A DNA stretch of 64,000 nucleotides from NCBI GenBank assembly GCA_018873225.1, contig JAEILZ010000002.1, positions 558,001 to 622,000 of the forward strand, in the 5' to 3' direction. Both the position numbers and the translations under genes were made by a program. The notes beneath the pieces were generated by a model that made no database searches, was not told the origin of the DNA, and was given only the letters and a program-made list of their open reading frames with translations. This document shows, in pieces, positions 45,386 through 57,095 of the stretch. This stretch comes from [Phialemoniopsis] sp. UDSM-2020 (lineage: Eukaryota; Ascomycota; Sordariomycetes; Thyridiales; Thyridiaceae). Positions within the stretch are counted from its first letter, which is position 1; every line of letters begins with the position of its first letter.

Positions 45386-46415
45386 GCCTCGATCTCGGCA
45401 TCCAAGCCCGAGTCCATGGTGACGGGGAACTCTTCCACCGTCTGCGCCCCGTCCGACGCCTTGTGAACCACCTTCATCCCCATAGGCGTGAAGAGGACGC
45501 TTCCATTCGTCGTGATGGCCTCCATCTCGAACGCCTGACCGAGCTCGGCCCCGAAAGAGAGATGGAAGACACCCGTACCACCACCAGTGGTAGACATGAT
45601 GGCGTGCACCGTGTCAACTGGTGGTAGCAGCTCTTGTAGCTGGTTTGTGAACGCGGCGAGCTGCGTGATCTCCTCCCCCGCAGCGCTCACAAGCATGCGC
45701 ACACAGGCGACAAGGTGGATCCCGCCGTCGTACAACATGCCTCCCTGGTGCTCGGGATATCGCCGCCCTGTTGTCTCATCAGCACGGCGAACATAGAAAA
45801 CCCAGAAAAAGGGCAGTAACCCACAGCCCGAAGAAAGATATTTGTAGTCGTCCTCGAGCAGCATCGTCATCTTGAGCCGGAACGAGACCAGCTTGCCGCC
45901 TAGCTCTTTCACCTTCTCCGCAGCCTTGGCCACGCCGTCGACGTAGCGGTAGTTCTCGGCAACTCCCCACATCGGCGGCGACGGGAGCTTCGCATGGAAT
46001 GCGATGAGGTCCCTCGCGGTTGCAACGTCGGGCGCGATGGGCTTCTCGCTCAGGACGTGCTTGCCTGCCGCGAGGGCCCGGCGGACCACGTCGACTTGCT
46101 TCATGATGGGCACGCAAATTACTACCGCCGTGATGTCGTCGCGGGCTAGTAGGTCATCTAGAGACCTTCCCGCATTCTCGGGCGTGTCGAAATACGACTG
46201 GACGCCGGCGCCGGCTTGGCTGACGAGCGCATCTGCGCGCTGCTGGGACCGAGAGTAGATGGCTCTGAGATCGAACAGCGAGCTTCTCTGGATGGCCGGC
46301 AAGTGGTCTTGTAGCACATTAGCTATTGCCCTTTTCGTACGATCAACTAAGGCTGAGTTCAGATCGAACCTTCCCGCGCAAATGTGCCGGCGCCAAGGAT
46401 GGCGATACCAATCAT
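45378..46415 (-). pseudogene. Gfo/Idh/MocA-type oxidoreductase, 5' part, disrupted by the MULE
   Basis: Minus-strand exons 46415-46370, 46307-45825 and 45767-45378 encode the first 306 residues of an NAD(P)-dependent Gfo/Idh/MocA oxidoreductase. The start MIGIAILGAGTFARE is the Rossmann nucleotide site. VVICVPIMKQ, the HVLSEKPIAP catalytic-lysine motif and the GGMLYDGGIHLVACVRML active-site block follow. Splicing the 57-nt intron at 45768-45824 gives SSGWRRYPEHQGG, as in relatives. The frame runs into the transposon end, adds about 12 foreign residues and stops at 45340. The missing end is at 21710-21834, and the joined frame would be 347 aa, normal for the family. Coding sequence on both sides is otherwise undamaged, so the disruption is recent relative to gene decay. 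A truncated protein lacking the last helices may be made but is probably inactive. The substrate (sugar, polyol or dihydrodiol) is unknown. Confidence 0.9.
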
Positions 46416-46859
46416 GATGAGAAATGATGGAGAATGAAGCGCCGTGAACGCAGGTTATGTCAATGCAAGAGCACGCTTTGAAAGACTATAAAGCACAAAC
46501 AAAACAGACAGCAGTAGTGCGTTATTAGAAAGAGCAACTCAAAAATCTGATTCGGTTTATCTACAACCTATTTATTCCCAAAGCCACCCCACTCCAGTCA
46601 GCCGTAGCTGTGCGCTTCGTTCTAGACGAAGGATCTAGCGCTGACTTTGCATCAGATATCCCGCGCAAATGTGAAAAGAACCGCGCTTCAAAGATGCTGC
46701 TAACATTCTCCGGTCAGCATAAGCTCAGGTTGCTGTGCCTGAGCGGGTGCGAAGCTGTACGAGGTCAGCTCTAGGAAAGCCGGAGAAGCCAATTGCCCAG
46801 TCTCGTCTGAGCCCAGGAATTGCCGCCACGCACCTGGTCCTCGTTCCCCAACACCCTTC
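46416..46859. other. Intergenic: promoter of the disrupted oxidoreductase and 3' region of the CorA-like gene
   Basis: 440 bp without a supported gene. Both flanking genes are on the minus strand. Confidence 0.5.
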
Positions 46860-48957
46860 TTATCTGGCCATCTTGAAGCGTTGTGACTCTAGGTCGATCT
46901 TCGCAACTCCCTTAGTTTTAGCTCCAGGATCCGGGCCAGTCTTCCGTCCCTTTCCCGCCCTCAATCTCTTTGAACCCTCCTGTGGGGGACGATCCCAGCG
47001 CCGGATATACCACACAGAGACGCTGACAAGAATGAGTGTCAAGAATATCGTGATGACCTCCGAACCGACTGCCAGAAAAGTCAGTATCATGCTCACCCTA
47101 GTCTCCAGGACAATCGCCACAATTACTTACAGAAGATTCCGCTCATGGCGCTGCTGCTGTATACTTCATCCTTCCCGCTGACCCAAAGTTTCTCGAATCC
47201 GTCAATCTTGAGCGCAAACAATGCTGTAAGAAAAGATAGGGGCGCGAATATGATTGTGATCACCGTGAAGCCAATGACAGCCGTGCTGAGAAGAAGGCTG
47301 CTGTGTGCGTCCTTCATAGTGGCGTAGGTTCTTTTGAGTTCCAACACGTCCATCACTTTTCTTTCAATCCGCTCAGCGTCGCCTTCCAATTTAGAGGCTC
47401 GCCGTTGATATCTCTGTAGTGACTCATATGCCCTTTCAATGAAGTCTTTGAAAGAGGCGCGATCCTCCTTGTGGCTTTTTATCGAACGGAGTTTCGTGAG
47501 TAAGACATCTTCTTGCTGCCCGAAGACGCTGAGTATCATAACGAGTTCACTGCGAATGTCTGATAGGCGGTGGAGAAATTGGCGCTCTTTTTGATAAGAG
47601 TCGACCGAGCTTGCCTTCGTATCATCGACATAGCTGTCGACGTCGGATAGTATAGCAACGATTGCTTGCTCGAAAATATCGAGCGTGGGCTGAAATCGAA
47701 CACCATCGATTTCAGTCACTTGGCCGAACTTCTCGAGATGATCCATGATGATCAAACCCAGCTCCTCATCCCGATCAAAGTCAGTGATCACTGGTTGCCA
47801 CTCCACGTCTTGTGGACTCCCGTGCTCCGAAGCACGCATCGGCGTGTAGAATCTGATTCTCGCGTCATTGCGTAAGCAGAAATGATGACAGGGCCCACAA
47901 TCCAAAGCCAAAGTTGTGGGATTATGAGAAGAGGTATCTCGTTGTCCGGCCTGGCAAATTCCCTGGATGCCTTGGAGATCACTTGATCTTCATTCCTTCC
48001 ACGAAGAGCGTCTCTACTAAGGCCCGGAAAATATGCTTCATCTAGCGTCCGTTCAAAATGAACAGGGCACTGGGTAGAGAAATGTCCTTGAGTACTTGTG
48101 ACAAGAGCATCCCTGAGATCTTCGTAGGCTCTTCTTCTTTCTCTATATCGTCGAACAGTGCTCACTTCAAGACATGGAAACTAGTTCTATTAGGGATCGG
48201 GCATTCGTAGCAGAAACGGACTAGCCAAGAACCCACCATGATGTCCACGAGCGATTGTCCGCGCCATCCCCTTTTGTATGAGAAATGTGCATCGCCATAA
48301 TTTAAATATGGGTCACCAGGCGAGACACTTGATGTTAAGTGGCGAAAGAAGGAGTTGGACAGGGACTTATCGTGTTCATCGCCGCAAAAGCCAACATCTC
48401 GCGCCGTGAGCCGAAGCAGAGCCTTGTCAAAGTCAGCCTGAACGAGTTGATCTCTGTGGAGCCTACCCAAATAATTGAACCCTGCATCTTGCCTTAGCCT
48501 TTTCACTCGAGCTCGGAAGAGAAGCGGGGACAAGGAAAATGCTTACGTCTGTACACGGGACATGGATCCTTGAACGATAGGGAAGCGTTGCTAGGTTTGG
48601 CAAGTCACCGCGCGCTGTTATGGACCGCGAACTGCCAACCAATTCTAGCAGTTCAACTAGTGACATTGAGTAGGAGCGTGGAGATGGACGTTCGTTGGCT
48701 GTGATAACGATTCGTACGTGCGGGTTGCGCTTGGATACTTCTCCCAGGTCCAATACAGTTCGCATCTCCCGGTACTGCGCTCCCCGAAAGGGTGGTTCTT
48801 CGATGACAGCATGTGCATACTTGAGCACCTGTGTGTTGGAGTGTGCCAAAAGCGCTGCAACCTTCTCTATTTCATTTTGCTGAATTAATTCGAGAATCTG
48901 TTGCATACCAGGCACCGCAGCTGGCTCTCCTGATCCGGGCGGCTGTGGGGAGATCAT
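46860..48957 (-). CDS. CorA-like membrane protein (fungal Mg2+-transporter-fold family)
   Basis: Five exons are proposed on the minus strand: 48957-48555, 48481-48237, 48180-47836, 47764-47131 and 47068-46860. Phases are consistent and the product is 611 aa. A cytosolic domain includes FERTLDEAYFPGLS, NEDQVISKA and IPQLWLWIV, the block typical of fungal CorA-like proteins. A long helical coiled region follows (about residues 330-450, KERQFLHRLSDIRSELVMIL). Two C-terminal membrane helices come last (LLLSTAVIGFTVITIIFAPLSFLTA and EVITIFLTLILVSVSVWYI), then a basic tail. The classical GMN loop is not visible; MSGIFFGSE occupies that place, so Mg2+ transport is doubtful. Introns 48482-48554 and 47765-47835 are the least certain: the donor of the latter could also lie closer to its acceptor. 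Such genes often accompany HET and ankyrin genes in ascomycetes, and their role is unknown. Confidence 0.68.
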
Positions 48958-49742
48958 GCTTGATGAACAAAAAGGTTTACACACATGAACTAGGTGAAAG
49001 TTTAGGAGGAGAAGGGTGAGGGCGAGAAAGAACAGACAGTCAGTCGAGGGGCTGGGCTCGTGGCAGTGTTCACGATGGATGTGTCGCACCACCATTGCCC
49101 CTCAGCTCAGCTGTAGCTTATTGGCCAATCACGCCTGTTGGGCATCAGCTGAAACGACATCAAATGTATATGTAGGCGGTGCCTGCCTATCAGAATTGTT
49201 TGTAACACGCCGAGGCCTCCTCCACAGCCCCCGGGATTGAGAATAGTTGAGGATGTCTTGCACATTCCTATCGTTGCGCTCCCTCGTTTCGGATGCCCGT
49301 GCCATCTATCTCTGCAGCGCTAATTTTATGAGAAGACCACCGCCTCGTCCTCACCATCATAGACTAAGGTGAAGTATGCCTTGGCAACCACCAAGTATTA
49401 GCCATCTGCCAGTGCCAGCAGAGTACTCTGATTTGCGAAGCCCCGAACGAGTTGTGCCAGAGTCCACAGAGAAGGTGGCAGACAGACTGGGTGTGGATAG
49501 GCTGTGGAGCACCGATGTCGGCTATTCAACGCCGGCAAGGTTTCTCCACGAAAAGCAATGGCCAATCAGGGCACCTCTATTTGGCGGCAACGCTAGCAAC
49601 TTTTGATGGCTCGTGCACGCCATTCGCGAAATATTTCTCGGCTCGAGGAGCGCATCGACACTTGACGACGTCAATTGATGCGCCACCAGTCAGACACGCG
49701 ACTACTTTCTCTCTGAGCCCATTGGTAGTGGGCGCCTTTACC
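48958..49742. promoter_or_regulatory. Divergent promoter region between CorA-like gene and LYS4
   Basis: 785 bp between two divergent starts. No gene is supported; open frames here lack family resemblance. I looked for the general amino-acid-control site TGA(C/G)TCA upstream of LYS4 and did not find a perfect copy. Confidence 0.45.
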
Positions 49743-52700
49743 ATGACCGCATTTGTGAGTTCCTCTCGCAGTCTAATGCCTTTCCTCTCTTTGCGAGAGT
49801 CTGGCTAACCATGGCAAACACTGTATCCAGCGAGGAGTCATAGCGCTCAGGGCCGGCGCACGACTCCCTGCCAGAGTCCAAGCCCTCGCCCGCGTCGCTC
49901 AGCCTCAACCCCGTTCCGATGCCATACCACAGCGCCACGCCCGTACTTTGACAGCGCCCCGACGTCAATATGCCTCCCTCTCCACGCACAACAACACAGC
50001 CCAGGCCGCGGCGGCCCTCGGCTCCTCCGCGCCGCCCACCGTCGAAAACCCCCAGACACTCACCGAAAAGATTGTACAGAGGTATGCCACGGACCTGGCT
50101 CCCGGCAAGAAGGTCAGGGCTGGCGACTATGTCACCATACGTACGTGAATCCCCGATGCCCACGACCCGTCCCCGGTCATCGACTCGCATATAACCCTGA
50201 CCCTAACCCTAACCCAGAACCGGCTGCGATCATGACCCATGATAATTCATGGCCTGTAGCCCTCAAGTTTATGCAAATTGGCGCGTCAAAGATACATGAC
50301 AACCGCCAGCTCGTTATGGTAAGTCTGTCACCTTTGTTGGGGGCTTGTGCTTCAAGGGACGACGGTACACGTGTGGTCTGGCAAGCGATGGATCCTGACC
50401 CAGCGATCCCCCGGACTACTGAGAGTCGGCATTCTTGTGAGGAGTGCTTCTCACTGGTGAAGGCGTGCAAGACATGGCGTCAACCGATCTCCTAAAGTCG
50501 CTGGGAGGTTCTGGAGACTGTCGATCCGGATGGCGATAATGCCTAGATCAGGTCTCAGCCGGGATTCTGGCGTTGTCACTTGAACACACGACTCCTCACG
50601 CTGTGCACACGGTCTCGAACAAATATAGCTGACTTAGCAGACTCTTGATCACGATGTTCAAAATGATGCTCCTGCCAACCTCAAGAAATACAGACAGAGT
50701 GAGTCTTTTCCTCCTGGCGTATATGATCATCGGCTGACCAAGGGCGAAAATGCTGCAGTCGAGGAGTTTGCTGCCCATCATGGCGTGCAATTGTAAGTAT
50801 GCTTCAGCTGTCGAGCAAACAGTTTGGACCGCTTGCTGACTGTGGAGCCTGTAGTTACCCAGCAGGAAGGGGCATAGGTATGAAATCCTGCTAGCATGGG
50901 GATCCGAAGGGTTTCTCGCCTGCTGACCATCAGATAGGCCATCAAATCATGGTTGAAGAGGGTAAGATTCCGTCCAGCGGATACCGCAGTTGCCGTATTA
51001 ACGAGTGAACAGGACACGCATGGCCGGAAACCCTGACCGTCGCGAGTGACTCCCACAGCAATCACCTGGGCGGTGTCGGAGTGCTCGGCACGCCCGTTGT
51101 GAGGACTGATGCTGCTAGTATATGGAGCACATCCAGGACCTGGTGGCAGTAAGACTTCCCCGGCTCCTTTCACTTGCGAAAACGTGAGAGGCGGCGCTTT
51201 CGAGTCTGAACTCTGTGCTAAAGGCTCCCGTGCTAGAATACCCCCCATCGCCAAGATCAATCTTGTCGGCATCCTGCCCCGAGGTGTCACTGGCAAAGAT
51301 GTAATTGTTGCCTTGTGCGGCTTGTTCAACCAGGACGAAGTCTTGAACCATTCTCTTGAATTCACCGGCTCAGAAGAGACTTTGGCGAGCATCCCGATTG
51401 ATCACCGTTTGACGGTAAGAGATGTCCACGTCCGCGGAAAGACCCTGGTCAATGATCTGAACACTAACGATGATATGAATGAAGATAGCCAACATGAGTA
51501 CGGAATGGGGCGCGCTGAGTGGTAAGGTTGAAAAGCAAAAGAGGGTTGATTGACAGTGACGCTAACACACTGTGAAGGATTGTTTCCCGTCGACGACAAG
51601 CTCATCGCTTGGTACCGCGCCAAGGCTACGACGGCGGCCATGCTCAACAGCCCGACCAAGGAGCGTATCAATCACGAGCGCATCGACGAGCTTGTCAAGA
51701 ACAAACTCGTTGCCGATCCGGGCGCCGTCTACGCCAAGGAGCTCTACCTGTGAGTCTCCACCCGCCGTTGCGCTGCAACCCAGTCGAGGCAACCACTAAT
51801 ATCATTCCCTTCAGGAACCTGTCAACACTCTCTCCCTTTGTTTCCGGCCCCAACTCGGTCAAGATCATCACACCTGTCCGTACTCTGGAAGCTCAGGACA
51901 TACCCGTGAATAAAGCATACCTTGTTTCTTGTACCAATGCTCGTGCCTCGGATTTCGCTTCCGCCGCTCAGGTCTTCCGCGAGGCCGCCGAGAAGGGCCT
52001 CCCTGCCAAGATTGCTCCTGGAGTAAAGCTCTACATTGCTGCGGCATCTATTCCTGAGCAGCGAACGGCCGAGGAGGCGGGCGACTGGCAGGTCCTGATC
52101 GACGCTGGAGCCCAGGTTCTACCTCCTGGTTGCGGGCCTTGCATTGGTCTTGTCAGTCTTGACTTATCCCCCAAGAATTTGATAAAAGTCAATAACTAAC
52201 ATAGTTGTCTCAGGGTACTGGTCTGCTGGAGGAAGGAGAGGTCGGCATCTCGGCGTCGAACCGCAACTTCAAGGGCCGTATGGGATCGACCGCCGCAAAG
52301 GCCTACCTAGCCAGCCCGGAGACCGTCGCTGCCAGTGCTCTCCGGGGCAAGATTGCTGGCCCTGGCTGGTATGAGAAGCCTGAGGGTGTTGAGAAGGTCA
52401 TCATCGGCGAGGGTAGCGGTGACCACGCCCTCGACAAGGCGAGGTCTGTGGAGTCCGCCCTGGACAAGCTCCTTGCCGAAGTCGATGGCGTGATCGCCAG
52501 TGCGGAGGGTGCTGTTGAGGGTGGTGCCGTGGACAAGTCCTCCTCCAGCCCTGCCGCGTCTGAGGAGGAGAGTCTCACCGACATCGTCCCTGGCTTCCCG
52601 GAGAGGATCGAGGGCGAGATCATCTTTTGCGACGGCGACAACATCAACACTGATGGTATCTATCCGTAAGTTCACTCTTCCCCGCGGAAAGCTCGCAAGG

Positions 52701-53303
52701 CTTAAGAGACAACCGTGACTAACCAGCTCGTTTCAAGGGGCAAATACACCTACCAAGACAACGTCTCGAAGGAGAAGATGGCCGAGGTGTGCATGGAGAA
52801 CTACGACACAGAGTTCCGCACGATCGCCAAGGCCAACGATATCCTCGTGACGGGCTTCAACTTTGGATGTGTAAGCAGTCCTCCCCTTACTTTTACCATT
52901 GTTTTACATCGAGGTCTTTTCTAACGCTGGACTGAAATTCTAGGGATCCTCGAGAGAACAAGCCGCCACCGCCATCCTGGCCAAGCAGATCCCGCTCGTC
53001 GTCGCCGGCAGCTTCGGCAACATCTTCAGCCGCAACAGCATCAACAACGCGCTGCTCGGCGTCGAGCTGCCCGCGCTCGTGCAGCGCCTGCGCGAGGCGT
53101 ACAAGGGCGACGGCGACAAGCCGCTGACGCGCCGCACCGGCTGGAAGCTGCTCTGGGACATCCGCCGGTCCAAGGTCGTGGTCACGGAGAAGGACGGCTC
53201 GTCGTGGGAGCAGAAGGTCGGCGAGATGCCGCCCAATGTGCAGGATATCATTGCGTGTGGTGGACTTGAGGGGTGGGTCAAGAAGAAGATTGCTGCTGAG
53301 TAG
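49743..53303 (+). CDS. LYS4: Homoaconitase, mitochondrial (lysine biosynthesis)
   Basis: Fifteen coding exons with phase-consistent introns give 788 aa. Exons: 49743-49754, 49831-50140, 50218-50318, 50641-50698, 50759-50792, 50855-50877, 50938-50961, 51013-51148, 51237-51414, 51485-51521, 51578-51749, 51815-52151, 52214-52665, 52738-52870, 52944-53303. Residues 1 to about 50 are Arg/Ala-rich without acids, a mitochondrial presequence. Family motifs follow: [52 protein letters not shown] and [19 protein letters not shown]. The iron-sulfur ligands are in SCTNAR and [13 protein letters not shown], the swivel domain has [19 protein letters not shown], and GSSREQA precedes the C-terminus. The enzyme converts homocitrate to homoisocitrate through homoaconitate in the alpha-aminoadipate pathway, using a [4Fe-4S] cluster. 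The first coding exon is only 12 nt (MTAF), and exons 5-7 are 34, 23 and 24 nt. Intron 3 (322 nt) is unusually long. Confidence 0.95.
50192..50215. repeat. Short telomere-like CCCTAA repeat in LYS4 intron 2
   Basis: Reads TAACCC-TGACCC-TAACCC-TAACCC immediately before the acceptor AG: three perfect units and one variant. It doubles as the pyrimidine/branch region (CTAAC) of the intron. Confidence 0.85.
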
Positions 53304-53578
53304 TGAAGGCTAGAGAAAAAGGCGCTGTGTTTATTGAGATAGATTTTGATCTTGCTTTGGAAAGGTTTAGACCTGGAATGGCTGGTGGCCATGTAGAAGG
53401 GCAAGAAGCGTAGAGTACACATTGAAGAAGAGGCTACATCCTTGTTTTGGCAATGTCGTTTCCGCAAGTCATCATACTGTGCTTGTCTTCACTCTAGTGT
53501 TTCATTGTTTAGCACACGCTGTCATGGCTTTGTGTGCAAATGAGGGTTAATACCTGATCAGAAACGACACCTGATATC

Positions 53579-54466
53579 TCAGCTGACAACACGACCAACA
53601 CTCTTGTTCCCTGCCTTGGCACTGTCCCGGATCTTTTCCTGCAGCGCATTTGCCGTCGCCATGTACTTTTCCGCGTCGAAGAACTTGGTCAAGTCTGTGT
53701 TTGCCAGCAGCTGCTGAGACCACCTGAAGTAGTTCGGCGCCGTCTGCTCGAGCTCTCTCAACTTGTCTGCGGGGGCGAAGGCCTGCATGGCGATGAGAGT
53801 AGGCGCGACGAGAACCTGGCCTTGGGGTCAGCAGAGCCTTCAAATACGAGACAAGGCCTGATGACGCGCGCGTTGCCAGCCCAGAAACACGGCAAAACTC
53901 ACCTCGGCCATCGTCAACTTCTCACTACCGCCAAAGTACGGCTTGGCGTCTACCAAAAGAGGCTCGATCTCCTTGACGATCCCGTCCATGGCGCTCTTGT
54001 AGAACGCAGCGCCTTCCTCCTCGGTCTTTTGCATCCAGCCCTTGCTCAGCGGCTCCCACACGTAGGCCGTCCACGTGCCCTCGAGGAACGCGATGCGGTG
54101 CCGCAGGAGCGCGGCGCCCGGCGCGTCAGATGGCGCAGACAGAGGGCCCGGGTGCGCGTCGGCGAGGAACCACGCGACGGGGGCCGACTCGCGCAGGACA
54201 AGCCCGTCGTAGACGAGGGTCGGGGTCTGCCCGCGCGGGTTGACGGCGAGGAAGGACGCGGGGCGGGGCGCGCCGAGGTCAACCTCCTCGTGCGCGGCGG
54301 AGAGGCCTAGTTGGTCCAGGGCGATTTTGACCCTGTGTGTGCCTGGTGATAGGTGTTAGTTACATGCGGTACTGACGGTTGATATCTTCTCTCTGGTATG
54401 AATAGTACCGGGGCAGATGACGCTATTGCCGTAGAGCTTGATCTTGGGAGCGGCGGACGATGCCAT
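53579..54466 (-). CDS. Glutathione S-transferase
   Basis: Three minus-strand exons (54466-54409, 54342-53903, 53815-53579) give 244 aa. The thioredoxin-like N-domain (about residues 9-85) starts KIKLYGNSVICPGTHRVKIAL, where the family often has CPWAHRV. It continues with VNPRGQTPTLVYDG and LRESAPVAWFLAD, the glutathione-binding cis-Pro and Glu-Ser region. The all-helical C-domain contains YVWEPLSKGW and KPYFGGSEKLTMAEVLVAPTL, the usual N-capping region. The protein should conjugate or reduce substrates with glutathione in the cytosol. It resembles omega/Ure2-like fungal GSTs with a Cys (residue 18) at the active-site position, so a thiol-transferase activity is possible (inference). Two GT-AG introns (66 and 87 nt) restore the conserved motifs. 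Confidence 0.88.
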
Positions 54467-54814
54467 TTTGGCGAGTCTCATCACCTTACTAGAAGATTTC
54501 TATGTTTGAATGTCACTGAGCTGTCAACAGCTCTCAAGCCTTGCTTGATAAATGTTCTTATTAGATGCAGTGGCAAAGAGCAGAGCACAACGCTTGCTCA
54601 CCTTTCTTGAGGCTAAGCAGTTGAAATGCTTAGTCAGGGACTAGGATACTAATCCTGGCGCAATTCTATTCCTAAAGAGACGAAATCAACTAACTAGCTT
54701 CGTATTCATCCCGCAATTCATCCAGTCTTTGCGGACCCACGCGCGGCCTGGGAGAAAAAGACACCTTTCTTCCTCACCAATCAGACAACGGGTGTCTCCA
54801 TCCCACAACATACC
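54467..54814. other. Divergent spacer between the GST gene and the next gene
   Basis: 348 bp between two divergent starts; no gene seen. It must contain both promoters. Confidence 0.55.
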
Positions 54815-55528
54815 ATGACGAAGGTCTACATCAACTGGGACGCTCCGCTCATCGACGAATCCTTATACGAGAAGGCGGGTCAGCGCAATGATCAGCTCAC
54901 TCCGGAAGAGCGTGTTCGGCTTCTCGAACGTTTGGACGTCTTCGGGTTGGCCTGTGCTTTTCCAGACCGCCTGACTGATGCGCAAAGAGATGTCATCAAC
55001 GTACGTCCGCGACGCGACACCATCATTCAAAACATCAAGAATGTTAGCGATGGAAAGTTTTCTACCATAGAAGAGTTGAACTCCTTCCTTACTACATCCG
55101 CACGAGAGGCACCCTTTGATCTTATTCGATTATTCATGAAACGACTGCAACATGTTGATTGGCGTTCATCCACCACTGAAGCAACAACGAGACAATAAAT
55201 GATGTCAGCTTGTTGGTTAGATGACACACAACACTCACCAGCCGTCGACGCCGCCATTCAAGTCGTCGGGCACTTGGAAGGTTGGCAGGCTGCCTCCGCC
55301 GCGGTGATTCCGATCTGGCTTTCAGCCGAATGCAAAGCGTGGAAGTACAAATGCATAGACGAAGCAGATGAAACTCGCGAGGAAAAGAAGGCGAATCTTG
55401 AGGCTCTCGACAAAGAACTTGCAGCCCAACGAATAGAAATGGAGGCCGAGTCTCGGCAATGGAGGATCGAGATCGAGGGAATGTTGCGACAAGAGAAGTC
55501 AAAACTTGAAGATGATGAAGCCAATTGA
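54815..55528 (+). CDS. Uncharacterised protein with C-terminal coiled coil
   Basis: Two exons (54815-55163 and 55242-55528) with a 78-nt intron give 211 aa. The first exon alone would stop at 55196-55198, and the second frame alone would start at 55199. The splice junction removes the stop and joins VDW to VDAAIQ. The N-terminal half is globular (MTKVYINWDAPLIDESLYEK, LTPEERVRLLERLDVFGLA). The C-terminal 60 residues are charged heptads (ETREEKKANLEALDKELAAQ) that should form a coiled coil. I do not recognise a domain. No signal peptide or membrane segment is visible. If the intron is wrong, the region holds a 127-aa protein instead. Confidence 0.6.
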
Positions 55529-55785
55529 TGAAAGTTACGAACTTGCACAACTACTAATTACATCCGATTCCATCACGCCTAGTCACTAAGACATCTGTGG
55601 CGATAGCCTGATACGTGGCTGATAGAGCGCTCCACCAAGGGCTCTGCAATTCAACACAATACCTCTCTCTTCAACGCCACCGCTGATGCAACCTCCCCCC
55701 TCGTGAAACAGCTCTTGATACAGCGCTGGTCATCAGCCTCGTCCCCCCCATCAACGCCGTAAGCCATAAAACCATATGATACACC

Positions 55786-57095
55786 CTAGTCCACGTCAAT
55801 AACCACCTTCAAAGCGCCGTGCTTCGCCGCCTCGCCAAAAGTCTCGTATGCCTTTTCCATTTCACTCAGTTTGAACCCTACGGATGGTCTGTTAGTTGCA
55901 TAGACCTTGCAGGTATAGGAAGGTCAGGACTTACTGTGAGTGATGAGTTGCGCAGGCTTGACCTTGCCAGACTGGACCAGCTTTAGCAACATTGGAGTCG
56001 TGACTGTGTCCACCAGTCTCGTCGTGATAGCTGCGATTGCATGATCAATTATGGGCCAGAATGTCTCGATGTAGTCATATCTATCCGCTTCAACTTACCA
56101 ATGTTCTTATCCCATAGGTTTTGCAGGTGAAGGTCGACCTTGGTGCCGTGAACACCGACATTAGCCAACACACCGCCAGGAGCAAGCAACTCCTGACAAA
56201 GATCAAATGTCGCTGGGATCCCCACAGCTTCAATGACCGAGTCGCAACCCTTGCCCTCCGTCAAACCCTTGACCTTTGCGACAGCATCCTCCTTGGAACT
56301 GTCGACCACCGCCGTGGCGCCCAACTTCAGCGCAACCTCAAGCCTCTTCGGGTCCGTGTCGATCGCAATGATCTGAGACGGCGAGTACATCTGCGCGGTG
56401 ATAATCGCCGCGAGGCCAATGGGTCCCGAACCGACAACCGCGACCGTGCCTCCCGGCTGAACTTTACCATTGATGACGCCGCACTCGAGCCCCGTGGGGA
56501 AGATGTCGCTCAGCATCACGATCGCCGCCTCGTCAGCACCCTGCGGGATCGGGTACAGGCTCGAGTCGGCGTGCGGCACGCGCACGTACTCGGCCTGCGT
56601 GCCGTCGATGGTGTTGCCCAGGATCCAGCCGCCCGACGTGCAGTGGCTGTACATGCCGCGGCGGCAGTACTCGCAGCTCGCGCAGCTCGAGATGCACGAG
56701 ACGAGCACGCGGTCGCCCTTCTTGAAGCCCGAGACCGATGCGCCCGCCTCATGGACGATACCGACGCCCTCGTGGCCTAGAATGCGACCTGGCGTGCAGG
56801 TCGCGACGTCACCTTTGCGGATGTGCAGGTCTGTGCCGCAGATTGTGGTCTTGGTGATCTTGATGACTGCGTCGGTTGGTGAGGAGACGGTTGGGACCGG
56901 GGCCTCTTGCAGGGCGACAGTGTTGTCGCCCTTGTAGATGAGAGCCTTCATCGTGGAGAGATACCTGGCCGTGATGGGTCTAGTAGAATTGATGTTTGCT
57001 TGTCTGATGCGTATGGTGTTTGAAAGCGTAGATAATGGACGCGCACGTGGAACTTGTGAGACAAGAGACCTGACAACTCTAGCACTCGTCGCCAT
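55786..57095 (-). CDS. Zinc-dependent alcohol dehydrogenase, probably mitochondrial
   Basis: Three minus-strand exons (57095-56099, 56030-55935, 55877-55786) give 394 aa. Residues 1-48 are Arg/Ser-rich without acidic residues and look like a mitochondrial presequence. The enzyme body starts at M49 (MKALIYKGDN), which could also be a start for a cytosolic form. The catalytic zinc ligands are C86 (TTICGTDLH) and H108-E109 (ILGHEGVG). Structural zinc is bound by C138, C141, C144 and C152. The NAD(P) fold has VAVVGSGPIGLAA. Splicing adds AITTRLVDTVTTPMLLKLV and the final EAAKHGALKVVIDVD. It is a medium-chain dehydrogenase of the bacterial-type Zn-ADH group that oxidises alcohols or reduces aldehydes; the physiological substrate is not known. 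Confidence 0.9.

Noticed and set aside
49376..49808. Open frames upstream of LYS4
   Set aside because: They have no family similarity and overlap the LYS4 promoter and first exon.
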